Shown one piece after another: positions 1 through 6,150 of a stretch of 11,335 bases of DNA. A program made the translations under genes and the position numbers. Source of the DNA: Methanobacteriota archaeon (GTDB lineage Archaea > Halobacteriota > Halobacteria > Halobacteriales > Halalkalicoccaceae); contig JADFQH010000070.1 of assembly GCA_022561895.1 (NCBI GenBank), positions 1-11,335 on the forward strand. The letters run 5' to 3'. Each line of letters opens with the position of its first letter. The stretch's first letter is position 1. The notes under the pieces are model-generated. The model was given only the letters and a program-made list of their open reading frames with translations. It searched no databases and was not told the origin of the DNA.

Positions 1-1
1 T

Positions 2-769
2 CTGGTGGGGATGGGATTCGAGGAGATGGACGGCCCACACGTCGATGCGGAGTTCTGGATCAACGACGCGCTGTTTATGCCCCAAGACCACCCCGCACGC
101 ACCCACTGGGACCAGTTCGCCCTCGAAACACCCGACCGAATGGAGGACCTCCCCGAGGGGCTACTCGAACGGGTCAAGAACGCTCATTTGGAGGGAGTCG
201 GTGAGGACGGCGACGGCTATCATTCGCCATGGGCCGAGGACGTCGCCCGCGGGGTCGACCTACGCGGGCATACCACCTCGCTGTCGATGCGGTATCTCTC
301 CGGGGAGGCAGTCGGCGAACTCGAACCGCCCCAGCGATATTTCTCGGTCGAGAAGGTCTACAGAAACGACACGCTGGATCCGACTCACTTGCTTGAGTTC
401 TTCCAGATCGAGGGCTGGGTGATGGCTGAGGAGCTATCAGTCCGGGATCTCAAAGGGACCTTTACCGAGTTCTACGAACAGTTCGGCATTACTGATCTGC
501 AGTTCAAACCTCACTACAACCCGTATACGGAGCCGAGCTTCGAGCTCTTTGGGCATCACCCCGAGACGGGCGAGCTGATCGAGATCGGTAATTCGGGAAT
601 GTTCCGGCCCGAAGTGCTCGAACCCCTTGGAGTGGAATGTGACGTGATGGCGTGGGGGCTCGCGCTCGAACGCCTCGCCATGCTGATCACCGGCGCGGAG
701 GACATCCGCGACCTTCATGGTACCCTCGCGGACATCGAGTTCCTGCGCAACGCGGAGGTGATCTACTGA
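2..769 (+). CDS. pheS: Phenylalanine--tRNA ligase alpha subunit, C-terminal part (5' end outside window)
   Basis: This is the catalytic subunit of phenylalanyl-tRNA synthetase, which charges tRNA-Phe with phenylalanine in the cytoplasm as an alpha2-beta2 enzyme. The frame is open from base 2, and about 255 residues are present, roughly the C-terminal half of an archaeal PheS (about 500 residues). Class II synthetase signatures are visible. An EEMDGP..AEFWINDALF segment sits at the start of the core. A motif-2-like stretch follows, with KVYRND and then FFQIEG. A motif-3 segment, GLALERLAML, lies near the end. An internal GTG at 5 is only a valine codon and not a start. The stop TGA shares its last base with the pheT start codon, so the two genes form one operon. 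Identification is firm; only the N-terminal tRNA-binding part cannot be seen. Confidence 0.95.
   Translation: MVGMGFEEMDGPHVDAEFWINDALFMPQDHPARTHWDQFALETPDRMEDLPEGLLERVKNAHLEGVGEDGDGYHSPWAEDVARGVDLRGHTTSLSMRYLSGEAVGELEPPQRYFSVEKVYRNDTLDPTHLLEFFQIEGWVMAEELSVRDLKGTFTEFYEQFGITDLQFKPHYNPYTEPSFELFGHHPETGELIEIGNSGMFRPEVLEPLGVECDVMAWGLALERLAMLITGAEDIRDLHGTLADIEFLRNAEVIY
754..762 (+). promoter_or_regulatory. Strong Shine-Dalgarno for pheT inside the end of pheS
   Basis: GGAGGTGAT lies 6 bases before the pheT ATG at 769. It is a full nine-base complement to the usual 3' tail of archaeal 16S rRNA (ATCACCTCC). It sits within the last pheS codons (Glu-Val-Ile). It supports the ATG at 769 as the pheT start and suggests coupled translation of the two subunits. 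Many other genes here look leaderless and lack such a site. Confidence 0.8.
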
Positions 770-2475
770 TGCCCGTCGTCGACATCGCACCCGACGAGCT
801 GCGCGAACTCGCGGGCACGGACAAGAGCGACGACCAGCTCAAGGACGATCTGTTCGGATTAGGACTCGAATACGAGGGCGAGACCGAGGAGGGCGAGTTC
901 CAGTTCGAGTTCGCGCCCGACCGGTTGGACCGGCTCTCGGTCGAAGGGGTTGCTCGTTCCCTCAGGTATCACTACGGCGAGGAGCGGGGAACCTACGTCC
1001 CGCCGACGAACGCCCCCGACTGGACGATCGAAGTCGATGAGTCGGTCCCCGAGGAGCGACCCTACGTGACCGGCGCGGTGATCCGCGGACTCGACCTCGA
1101 CGAATCGGGGCTCGACTCGCTGATCCAGCTTCAAGAAAAACTCCACGCGACGATGGGCCGCAAGCGCGCGAAGGGAGCCATCGGCATTCACGATCTGACG
1201 ATGTTGAAAGCTCGGTCCGCAACCGGTGGCGAGTCGCCGACGATCAGATACACCGGAGTCAGTCCCGATGAAGACCGGTTCGTTCCGCTCGATTCGGACG
1301 CCGAACTCACGCCCGGCGAGGTCCTCGAAGAACATCCGACTGGGAGGGAGTACGCGGATCTCGTAAGCGCCTATGAGAGATATCCGGCGATCTACGACGA
1401 ACTCGGCCTCTTTTCGTTCCCGCCGGTGATCAACGGCCGGCGGACGGAGGTTTCGACCGGCTCCCGAGAGCTGTTCGTCGAGCTTACTGGTACCGATCAG
1501 TGGACGATCGACCGGATGTGTGCGATCATCTGCTATGCGCTTTCCGCACGCGGCGCGACGATCGAGGAGGTCGAGATCGAGTACCCCGATCGGGAACTCG
1601 TTCGACCCGACTTCGAAGTTCACGAAAAGCGCGTTTCCCACGATCGGATCGAGCGCATGCTCGGCATGGCGTTCGAACCCAAGACGCTGATTGACTGCTT
1701 CGAGCGTTCGGGCCTCTCGGCGACCCAACTGTTAGGAGACGAGGCGGCCTACGACGTGGAGATCCCGCCCTATCGCGTCGACGTGCTCCATCCGGTGGAT
1801 CTGATCGACGACGTGGGTCGGGCCTACGGGTTTGACTCGTTGATCCCAACGTATCCCGATGTGAGCACCGTCGGCGGTCGTCACGAGCGCACTAGATTGG
1901 AAGACGCCGCCCGGAACGTCCTCGTCGGACTCGGCTTCGAGGACCAGCTCACCTTCCAGCTCACGAACGAGACGGAAACCTTCGAGCGAATGAGGATCGA
2001 CTCCGGTGAGGAACTCGTCGGTGCGGGCGAGCCGGCGACCATCCGCGAACCCTACAGCGAGGACTACACGATCGTCCGGACGTGGGCGCTGCCCTCGCTG
2101 ATGATGGTGCTGGAGAACAACACCCACCGCTCGTACCCACAGAACCTAGCGGAGATCGGTCTCGCCACCGAAATCGACGACTCGACGGAAACCGGCGTGG
2201 CCGAACGGCGAACGGTCGCGGGCGTACTCGCCCGGACCGACGCCTCTTACGAGGACGCGAAAGGGGTCTTGCAGGCGATCGCGCGAACCTTCGGGGTCGA
2301 CCTCGAAACGCCGGCGGCGGACCACTCGACGTTCATCGACGGTCGGGCGGCGGCGGTAGTGATCGACGGCCGTTCGGTGGGAATCGTCGGCGAGATCCAT
2401 CCCGCCGTTCTCGTCGAACACGATCTCGAAATCCCCGTCTCGGCATTCGAATTCCGGCTCGACGCTTTGGAGTAG
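769..2475 (+). CDS. pheT: Phenylalanine--tRNA ligase beta subunit
   Basis: This is the beta subunit of phenylalanyl-tRNA synthetase, partner of the upstream pheS product. It has 568 residues, matching the short archaeal/eukaryotic form that lacks the EMAP-like tRNA-binding insert and the C-terminal anticodon-binding domain of bacterial PheT. Residues 1-90 form the B1 region, about 105-270 the B3/B4 editing region, and about 281-355 the B5 domain, containing DFEVHEKRVSHDRIERMLG and later IPPYRVDVLHPVDLIDDVG. The rest is the class-II-like core (NVLVGLGFEDQLTFQL and onward). The ATG at 769 was chosen because it overlaps the pheS stop by one base (TGATG) and follows a nine-base Shine-Dalgarno. 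The frame stays open upstream to 652, but that is within pheS. A terminator hairpin follows the stop. Confidence 0.96.
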   Translation: MPVVDIAPDELRELAGTDKSDDQLKDDLFGLGLEYEGETEEGEFQFEFAPDRLDRLSVEGVARSLRYHYGEERGTYVPPTNAPDWTIEVDESVPEERPYVTGAVIRGLDLDESGLDSLIQLQEKLHATMGRKRAKGAIGIHDLTMLKARSATGGESPTIRYTGVSPDEDRFVPLDSDAELTPGEVLEEHPTGREYADLVSAYERYPAIYDELGLFSFPPVINGRRTEVSTGSRELFVELTGTDQWTIDRMCAIICYALSARGATIEEVEIEYPDRELVRPDFEVHEKRVSHDRIERMLGMAFEPKTLIDCFERSGLSATQLLGDEAAYDVEIPPYRVDVLHPVDLIDDVGRAYGFDSLIPTYPDVSTVGGRHERTRLEDAARNVLVGLGFEDQLTFQLTNETETFERMRIDSGEELVGAGEPATIREPYSEDYTIVRTWALPSLMMVLENNTHRSYPQNLAEIGLATEIDDSTETGVAERRTVAGVLARTDASYEDAKGVLQAIARTFGVDLETPAADHSTFIDGRAAAVVIDGRSVGIVGEIHPAVLVEHDLEIPVSAFEFRLDALE

Positions 2476-2493
2476 GACCGCTAGAAGGTGGAC

Positions 2494-2522
2494 CCGGCGC
2501 GCTTTGCCGCGCCGGTATTTTT
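2494..2522 (+). terminator. Hairpin and T-run terminator after pheT
   Basis: A perfect 8-bp GC stem (CCGGCGCG, 2494-2501; CGCGCCGG, 2508-2515) encloses the loop CTTTGC. It is followed after TA by TTTTT (2518-2522), with another T-run at 2531-2535. It starts 18 bases after the pheT stop. This is the layout of an intrinsic terminator. Archaea terminate largely on T-runs, so the stem may add stability rather than be essential. Confidence 0.7.
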
Positions 2523-2577
2523 GGCTCAGCTTTTTGGACCGAGGGAGTTCCCGAGATCGAAGAGGTGGGTGGCCATT

Positions 2578-2584
2578 ACTTATC
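2578..2584 (+). promoter_or_regulatory. TATA-like box for the small CxxC protein gene
   Basis: ACTTATC is centred about 27 bases before the ATG at 2608. This is the spacing expected for an archaeal TATA box of a leaderless mRNA. It lies after the pheT terminator, so the small gene probably has its own promoter. The match to the consensus is modest. Confidence 0.45.
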
Positions 2585-2607
2585 ACGATGGCGGGCGAAA
2601 ACGAGCT

Positions 2608-2841
2608 ATGGAACTGATCGGTCGGACCCTCCCACCCTCGCTCGGCTGTGATAACTGCGGTGCAGAGATCGATCCGCGGCGGGGGATCTACGTTGACGCG
2701 ATCGATGACGACGTGCGGCCGGTCTGTAGCGATCACGCGAGCGAAAGCGCGCGCGGCGTCGAGGTCGAGCGCCGATCCCGACCCGAAAGCGACGAGAAAT
2801 GGGACGAATGGTACGTGATTACGTCGGTACCGGACACCTGA
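2608..2841 (+). CDS. Small CxxC/CxxH putative zinc-binding protein
   Basis: The product has 77 residues and no family name that I recognise. Four candidate metal ligands are arranged as Cys14-x2-Cys17 and Cys40-x2-His43, with 22 residues between the pairs. This suggests a single small zinc-ribbon-like fold. The spacer carries GIYVDAI and RPVCSDH, and the tail is charged with WDEWYVI near the end. The start at 2608 is preferred because a TATA-like box lies about 27 bases upstream. A GTG at 2488 would extend the frame, but it would place coding sequence across the pheT terminator. The gene sits between pheT and the GST-like gene, each with separate promoters, so context gives no function. Zinc binding is inferred from the Cys/His pattern only. 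Confidence 0.75.
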   Translation: MELIGRTLPPSLGCDNCGAEIDPRRGIYVDAIDDDVRPVCSDHASESARGVEVERRSRPESDEKWDEWYVITSVPDT

Positions 2842-2845
2842 GCCG

Positions 2846-2851
2846 TTTTAT
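2846..2851 (+). promoter_or_regulatory. TATA box for the GST-like gene
   Basis: TTTTAT is centred about 26-27 bases before the GTG at 2875, which fits a leaderless haloarchaeal transcript. It begins only 5 bases after the stop of the preceding small gene. It is the main reason for accepting GTG 2875 as the start. Confidence 0.6.
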
Positions 2852-2874
2852 GGCGCAGGACCGTATCAGCCACC

Positions 2875-3861
2875 GTGAACCAACTGGTCGACGGCGAGTG
2901 GCGGAGCGACGCCTACGAGAGCACGAACGAGGAAGGCGAGTTCGATCGCCAGGAGACGTCTTTCAGAGAGCGGATCGGCGAGGAGTTCCCCGCCGACACG
3001 GGTCGATACCACCTTTACGTCTCGTACGCCTGCCCGTGGGCACACCGCACACTTCTCGCGCGCTCGCTGAAAGGACTCGAAGACGCGATCTCGGTGTCAG
3101 TTGTCGACCCGTTCAGAGGCGAGGGCGGCTGGCAGTTCACCCCCGGAAAAGAGGGGTGTACCCTCGATCACGTCCACGGCGCGGAGTACCTCCGGGAACT
3201 CTACATCCGGGCGGACTCCGACGTTACCGCCAGAGTCACCGTGCCCGTCCTCTGGGACACTGAAGCGGACACCATCGTCAACAACGAGTCCAAGGAGATC
3301 CTCCGGATGCTCGACACCGAGTTCGAGGAGTACGCGACCCGCGAGGTCGATCTCTACCCCGAAGGCTACCGAGAGGAAATCGACGAGATCATCGACGCGA
3401 TCTACGAGCCGATCAACAACGGGGTCTATCGCGCTGGTTTTGCCGGCTCGCAGGAGGCCTACGACGAGGCCATTGAGGACCTCTTCAGCGCGCTCGACCG
3501 GTGGGATTCAGTACTTGCAGACCAGCGCTACCTCGCGGGCGACCGCCTCACCGAAGCGGACATCTGTCTGTTCACCACGCTCGTGCGGTTCGATCAGGTC
3601 TACCACACCCATTTCATGTGTAACGCAAAGCAGATTCAGGATTACGAGAACCTCTGGCCCTACCTTCGGGATCTCTACGGGACGCCCGGTGTGGCCGAGA
3701 CGGTAAATATGGACCACATCAAGGAACACTACTACACGACCCACCCGGACGTGAACCCTTCTCAAATCGTCGCGCGCGGACCGGATCTGGATTTTAAAGC
3801 TCCACACGACCGGGACGATCTGGCGGGCGAACCGCCCGAGGCACTTGTTCGGGCTGACTGA
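2875..3861 (+). CDS. Xi-class glutathione S-transferase / glutathionyl-hydroquinone reductase homologue
   Basis: Relatives (YqjG, ECM4, PcpF) reductively remove glutathione from glutathionyl-hydroquinones. The product has 328 residues, the usual length. The Xi-class catalytic signature CPWAHR is present, with Cys53 as the expected nucleophile (YACPWAHR). A thioredoxin-like N-terminal half contains VPVLWD and the thiol-cofactor-binding NNESKEILRML stretch. A helical C-terminal domain contains RYLAGDRLTEADICLFTTLVRFD and ends with the family-typical NPSQIVARGPD. The GTG start at 2875 has a TATA box about 26 bases upstream. Haloarchaea are known to use gamma-glutamylcysteine rather than glutathione, so the real thiol partner is probably that compound (inference). 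The stop lies 4 bases before a palindromic element that may also end the transcript. Confidence 0.88.
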   Translation: MNQLVDGEWRSDAYESTNEEGEFDRQETSFRERIGEEFPADTGRYHLYVSYACPWAHRTLLARSLKGLEDAISVSVVDPFRGEGGWQFTPGKEGCTLDHVHGAEYLRELYIRADSDVTARVTVPVLWDTEADTIVNNESKEILRMLDTEFEEYATREVDLYPEGYREEIDEIIDAIYEPINNGVYRAGFAGSQEAYDEAIEDLFSALDRWDSVLADQRYLAGDRLTEADICLFTTLVRFDQVYHTHFMCNAKQIQDYENLWPYLRDLYGTPGVAETVNMDHIKEHYYTTHPDVNPSQIVARGPDLDFKAPHDRDDLAGEPPEALVRAD

Positions 3862-3865
3862 GTAC

Positions 3866-3948
3866 TATACCATCGGACAGAGGCTTTGATACTCTGTCGC
3901 CGGGAACGGCCGCCGCCGAATGTATCAACCGTTCTGTCCGATGGTATA
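3866..3948 (+). repeat. 83-bp palindromic element, copy A (MITE-like)
   Basis: The element has 27-bp imperfect terminal inverted repeats (3866-3892 and 3922-3948). The outer 16 bases (TATACCATCGGACAGA and its complement) match perfectly, then 4 bases mismatch, then TTGATAC matches perfectly. A 29-bp GC-rich centre joins the arms. Reversed, it matches copy B (4190-4272) at 71 of 83 positions by my count. It contains no ORF of note. It starts 5 bases after the GST-like gene, and TTTT follows at 3952, so it may also act as a terminator for that gene. The small size, inverted ends and two copies suggest a non-autonomous mobile element; no clear target duplication beyond TA is seen. Confidence 0.75.
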
Positions 3949-3967
3949 CGATTTTGCGGCCAGTAGC

Positions 3968-3973
3968 TATATA
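3968..3973 (+). promoter_or_regulatory. TATA box for the glycine-zipper peptide gene
   Basis: TATATA is centred about 26 bases before the ATG at 3997, the expected spacing for a leaderless archaeal mRNA. It lies just inside the island bounded by the two 83-bp palindromes, so the small gene carries its own promoter. Confidence 0.6.
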
Positions 3974-3996
3974 CGCTCGACAAACACCGCTAAAAT

Positions 3997-4143
3997 ATGT
4001 CACGCGCCGTCGCCATGTTCGTCCCCGGAGCGACGTTCGGTTTCGGCGGGCTACTCATTGGCGGGATTTTCGGCGGCGCGCTCGGCTTCACTTTCGGGAT
4101 CGCGCTCGGAGCGCTCGTCGATATGCGAGACGACCAGAGATAG
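3997..4143 (+). CDS. 48-residue glycine-zipper membrane peptide
   Basis: I do not recognise a named family. The 48 residues hold one long hydrophobic segment (about 8-41) with a short basic start (MSRAV) and a charged tail (DMRDDQR). Glycines occur at every fourth position without a break: 18, 22, 26, 30, 34 and 38, which is five consecutive GxxxG steps. A glycine zipper of this kind typically packs helices tightly in a membrane, so an oligomeric membrane peptide is likely by inference. The start is supported by TATATA about 26 bases upstream; Met7 (4015) is a weaker alternative. The gene lies exactly between two inverted 83-bp palindromes and may be cargo of a composite element, a small toxin-like peptide, or simply an old small membrane protein trapped there. 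Confidence 0.65.
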   Translation: MSRAVAMFVPGATFGFGGLLIGGIFGGALGFTFGIALGALVDMRDDQR

Positions 4144-4145
4144 GT

Positions 4146-4172
4146 CTCGATACCGAGATCGGTCGGTACGAG
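4146..4172 (+). other. Hairpin just after the glycine-zipper gene
   Basis: CTCG + TACCGA pairs with TCGGTA + CGAG, giving a 10-bp stem with one bulged A (4150) and a 6-base loop. It begins 3 bases after the stop codon at 4143. No T-run follows, so it may protect the 3' end of the mRNA or be incidental. Confidence is low. Confidence 0.35.
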
Positions 4173-4189
4173 ATGCTGCTGCGGCCGAG

Positions 4190-4272
4190 TATACTGTCGG
4201 ACAGAACGGTTGATAGATTCGCCGAAGCCCGTTCCCGGCGTCAAACTATCAAAGCCTCTGTCCGACAGTATA
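4190..4272 (-). repeat. 83-bp palindromic element, copy B (inverted relative to copy A)
   Basis: The element has 27-bp terminal inverted repeats (4190-4216 and 4246-4272): a perfect outer 16 bases (TATACTGTCGGACAGA), the same 4-base asymmetric mismatch block as copy A (ACGG in one arm, GGCT in the other), then TTGATAG. It has exactly the same length as copy A and lies in the opposite orientation. Where it differs from copy A in the arms, both arms change together, so the pairing is kept. It ends 39 bases before the FAD oxidoreductase gene. Its right end (AGTATA) is too far from that start for standard TATA spacing. Confidence 0.75.
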
Positions 4273-4311
4273 GCGTCGCGTTAATCCCCCCGTGATGCGT
4301 TATCTAACTGC

Positions 4312-5604
4312 ATGGATAACGAGATCGAGACGACTGTCGTCATCGTTGGGGCCGGACCGGGCGGCTGCCTTTTGGCCTACCTGCTCGCCCGAAGCGGTAT
4401 CGAGACGATCCTCGTAGAGCGCCACGCTACGCTCGACCGGGAGTTTCGCGGCTACCTGTTCCAGCCGCTCGCCCTCGACATTTTCGAGCAGTGCGGACTC
4501 TTAGAGAGCGTTTTCGAACTGGATCACGAGCGGGTTAGCCGACCGGAGGTCGTGATCTACGGCCGTCCTTACGCGACGATTGACTTCGAAGCTCTCGGCG
4601 GTGCGTACGACTACGCGCTGTTGCTGGAACAGCCGCCGCTGTTGAAACTGCTCATCGAGCGCGCTGCCGAGTACCCGACCTTCGAGTACCACGACCGGCT
4701 GCCGGCCCGCGACCTGCTCTACGAGGGTGGGCGGATCGCTGGCGTGCTCGCGACCGACCGTCGAACGGGCGAGGCGGTGCGGATCCGCTCGCGGCTCGTC
4801 GTCGGGGCGGACGGTCGGTACTCGACGGTCAGAAGCGCGGCAGGAATCGATCCCGGTCGATTGGAGTCGAAGCTCGACCTGCTGTGGTTCAAACTGCCCG
4901 CCGACGCGGTCGGCGAGGTCGCACAGGCTCGGTTCGACGACACGGGTCTGTTGCTCTACTTCGGGCTGGGCGGCGGCGAGGCCCAGGCCGGTTGGTTCAT
5001 TCCGCGAGGGAGCTACGCCGACTTGCGCGAAGAGGGGATCGAGGCGTTCCGCGAGCGCCTCTCGACCGTTGACCCCGGTCTCGATGGGGTGCTCCCAAGC
5101 GCGTTGCGGAGCTTCGAGGACTGTAGCCTGCTTCGGATCGAACCCGGTATGAGCGAGCGGTGGGTCGAAGGCGGCCTTCTCCTCATGGGTGATGCCGCAC
5201 ATATCGCCTCGCCGGTCGGCGGGCAGGGAAACGTCCTCGCACTTGCGGATAGCGTCGTTGCCCACGAGGTGATCGCCCGTGTGCTCTCGCTCGATCCCGG
5301 CGACGGGCCGCTCGCTGCCTGTGCGCTTTCGCGTTACGAGACGCGACGACGGCCCGCGGTCGGGGAGGTGATCGATGCTCAGCGCCGAGCCGAACGACTG
5401 TTGGCCGCGCTCGTCCTCTACGGCGGGCGTATCCCTCGACCAATCCGTAAGCCCGCGCTGCGGGCGCTGTTCTCGCTTGCGCCCCGCACTCACGCGGCCA
5501 AACGGACGGCCGAACTGTTCGCGTTCGGCCCGGAGACCGTTCGCGTCGACGGGATGTGGTTCGATCAGGAAGAACCCGAACACTCTTCGGAGCGCCGAGT
5601 GTAA
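4312..5604 (+). CDS. FAD-dependent monooxygenase-type oxidoreductase (PHBH/UbiH fold)
   Basis: The product has 430 residues with the three hallmarks of the aromatic-hydroxylase flavoprotein fold. A dinucleotide-binding GAGPGG sits at 13-18, with Glu36 closing the second strand (ILVER). The DG motif VVGADGR lies around 163-169. The FAD ribityl-binding GD motif is MGDAAH at about 292-297, followed by SPVGGQGNVLALADS. Relatives hydroxylate aromatic substrates with NAD(P)H and oxygen, or reduce isoprenoid chains; the substrate cannot be read from the sequence. There is no membrane segment. The ATG at 4312 is the first codon of a clean frame, and GTTAAT, about 27-32 bases upstream, could be the TATA box. 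The peroxiredoxin gene follows after 8 bases, so the two are likely co-transcribed, which would suit an enzyme that leaks hydrogen peroxide. Confidence 0.85.
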   Translation: MDNEIETTVVIVGAGPGGCLLAYLLARSGIETILVERHATLDREFRGYLFQPLALDIFEQCGLLESVFELDHERVSRPEVVIYGRPYATIDFEALGGAYDYALLLEQPPLLKLLIERAAEYPTFEYHDRLPARDLLYEGGRIAGVLATDRRTGEAVRIRSRLVVGADGRYSTVRSAAGIDPGRLESKLDLLWFKLPADAVGEVAQARFDDTGLLLYFGLGGGEAQAGWFIPRGSYADLREEGIEAFRERLSTVDPGLDGVLPSALRSFEDCSLLRIEPGMSERWVEGGLLLMGDAAHIASPVGGQGNVLALADSVVAHEVIARVLSLDPGDGPLAACALSRYETRRRPAVGEVIDAQRRAERLLAALVLYGGRIPRPIRKPALRALFSLAPRTHAAKRTAELFAFGPETVRVDGMWFDQEEPEHSSERRV

Positions 5605-5612
5605 CCGCCCAT

Positions 5613-6086
5613 ATGGTAGAGGTAGGCGACTCCGCACCCGACTTCAGTGCACCGCTCGCGAACGGCGACGTCGAACCGTTTACGCTCTCCGAAGACCTCG
5701 ATGGTCCCGTCGTCCTCGCCTTCTTTCCGGGGGCCTTTACCAGTGTCTGTACCTCGGAGATGAACACCCTACAGGACGACCTCGGCCGGTTCGAGGAAAG
5801 CGGCGCAACCCTCTATGGCGTGAGCGTCGACACCCCGTTCGCACTCAACGAGTTCCGCGAGCAGGAGGGCCTGGAGTTCGACCTCGTCAGCGACACGAAC
5901 AAGGAGATCATCGCATCCTACGACGTTGCGATGGACTTCGACGACCTCGGCTATCACGGCGTCGCAAAGCGGGCGGCCTTCGTCCTCGATGGCGATCGTG
6001 AGATCACCTACGCGTGGGTGAGCGACGATCCCGGCGCGGAACCCGACTACGACGAACTCACGGAGGCCGCCGACGAGGCCGCCTAA
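5613..6086 (+). CDS. 1-Cys peroxiredoxin (AhpC/TSA family, AhpE/BCP-like)
   Basis: This thiol peroxidase reduces hydrogen peroxide or organic peroxides in the cytoplasm. The 157-residue product has the peroxiredoxin signature P39-x3-T43-x2-C46 (FFPGAFTSVCTSE). Cys46 is the peroxidatic residue, and a later Arg sits in AKRAAFVLD. Cys46 is the only cysteine in the protein, so no internal resolving cysteine exists. By family knowledge a low-molecular-weight thiol or another protein must recycle it. The ATG at 5613 aligns with the conserved start MVEVGDSAPDF, and upstream in-frame codons lie inside the flavoprotein gene. The gap to that gene is 8 bases, with no separate promoter visible and no Shine-Dalgarno, so it is read as the second gene of a two-gene operon. 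Confidence 0.93.
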   Translation: MVEVGDSAPDFSAPLANGDVEPFTLSEDLDGPVVLAFFPGAFTSVCTSEMNTLQDDLGRFEESGATLYGVSVDTPFALNEFREQEGLEFDLVSDTNKEIIASYDVAMDFDDLGYHGVAKRAAFVLDGDREITYAWVSDDPGAEPDYDELTEAADEAA

Positions 6087-6121
6087 CGGAACAGTCTCTA
6101 CGAACCTTGACAAGCAGGGAT

Positions 6122-6128
6122 TTTTCTA
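6122..6128 (+). promoter_or_regulatory. TATA-like box for the HD-domain gene
   Basis: TTTTCTA is centred near 6125, about 26 bases before the ATG at 6151 and only 20 before the ATG at 6145. It therefore favours the second ATG as the leaderless start. The match to consensus is moderate. Confidence 0.45.
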
Positions 6129-6150
6129 CGTCCCAATCCCACTGATGGGT

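Noticed and set aside
859..1728. Minus-strand open frame of 289 codons opposite pheT
   Set aside because: It is antisense to a firmly identified synthetase gene, has no recognisable motif, and is explained by GC-rich codon bias.
2488..2607. GTG at 2488 as an upstream start for the small CxxC protein
   Set aside because: The extension would run through the pheT terminator hairpin and T-run, and it carries no conserved features. A TATA-like box supports the ATG at 2608.
4501..5637. Long minus-strand open frame of 378 codons opposite the FAD oxidoreductase
   Set aside because: It lies wholly antisense to a gene with clear flavoprotein motifs and shows the repetitive Arg/Gln/His-rich composition of a shadow frame in GC-rich DNA.
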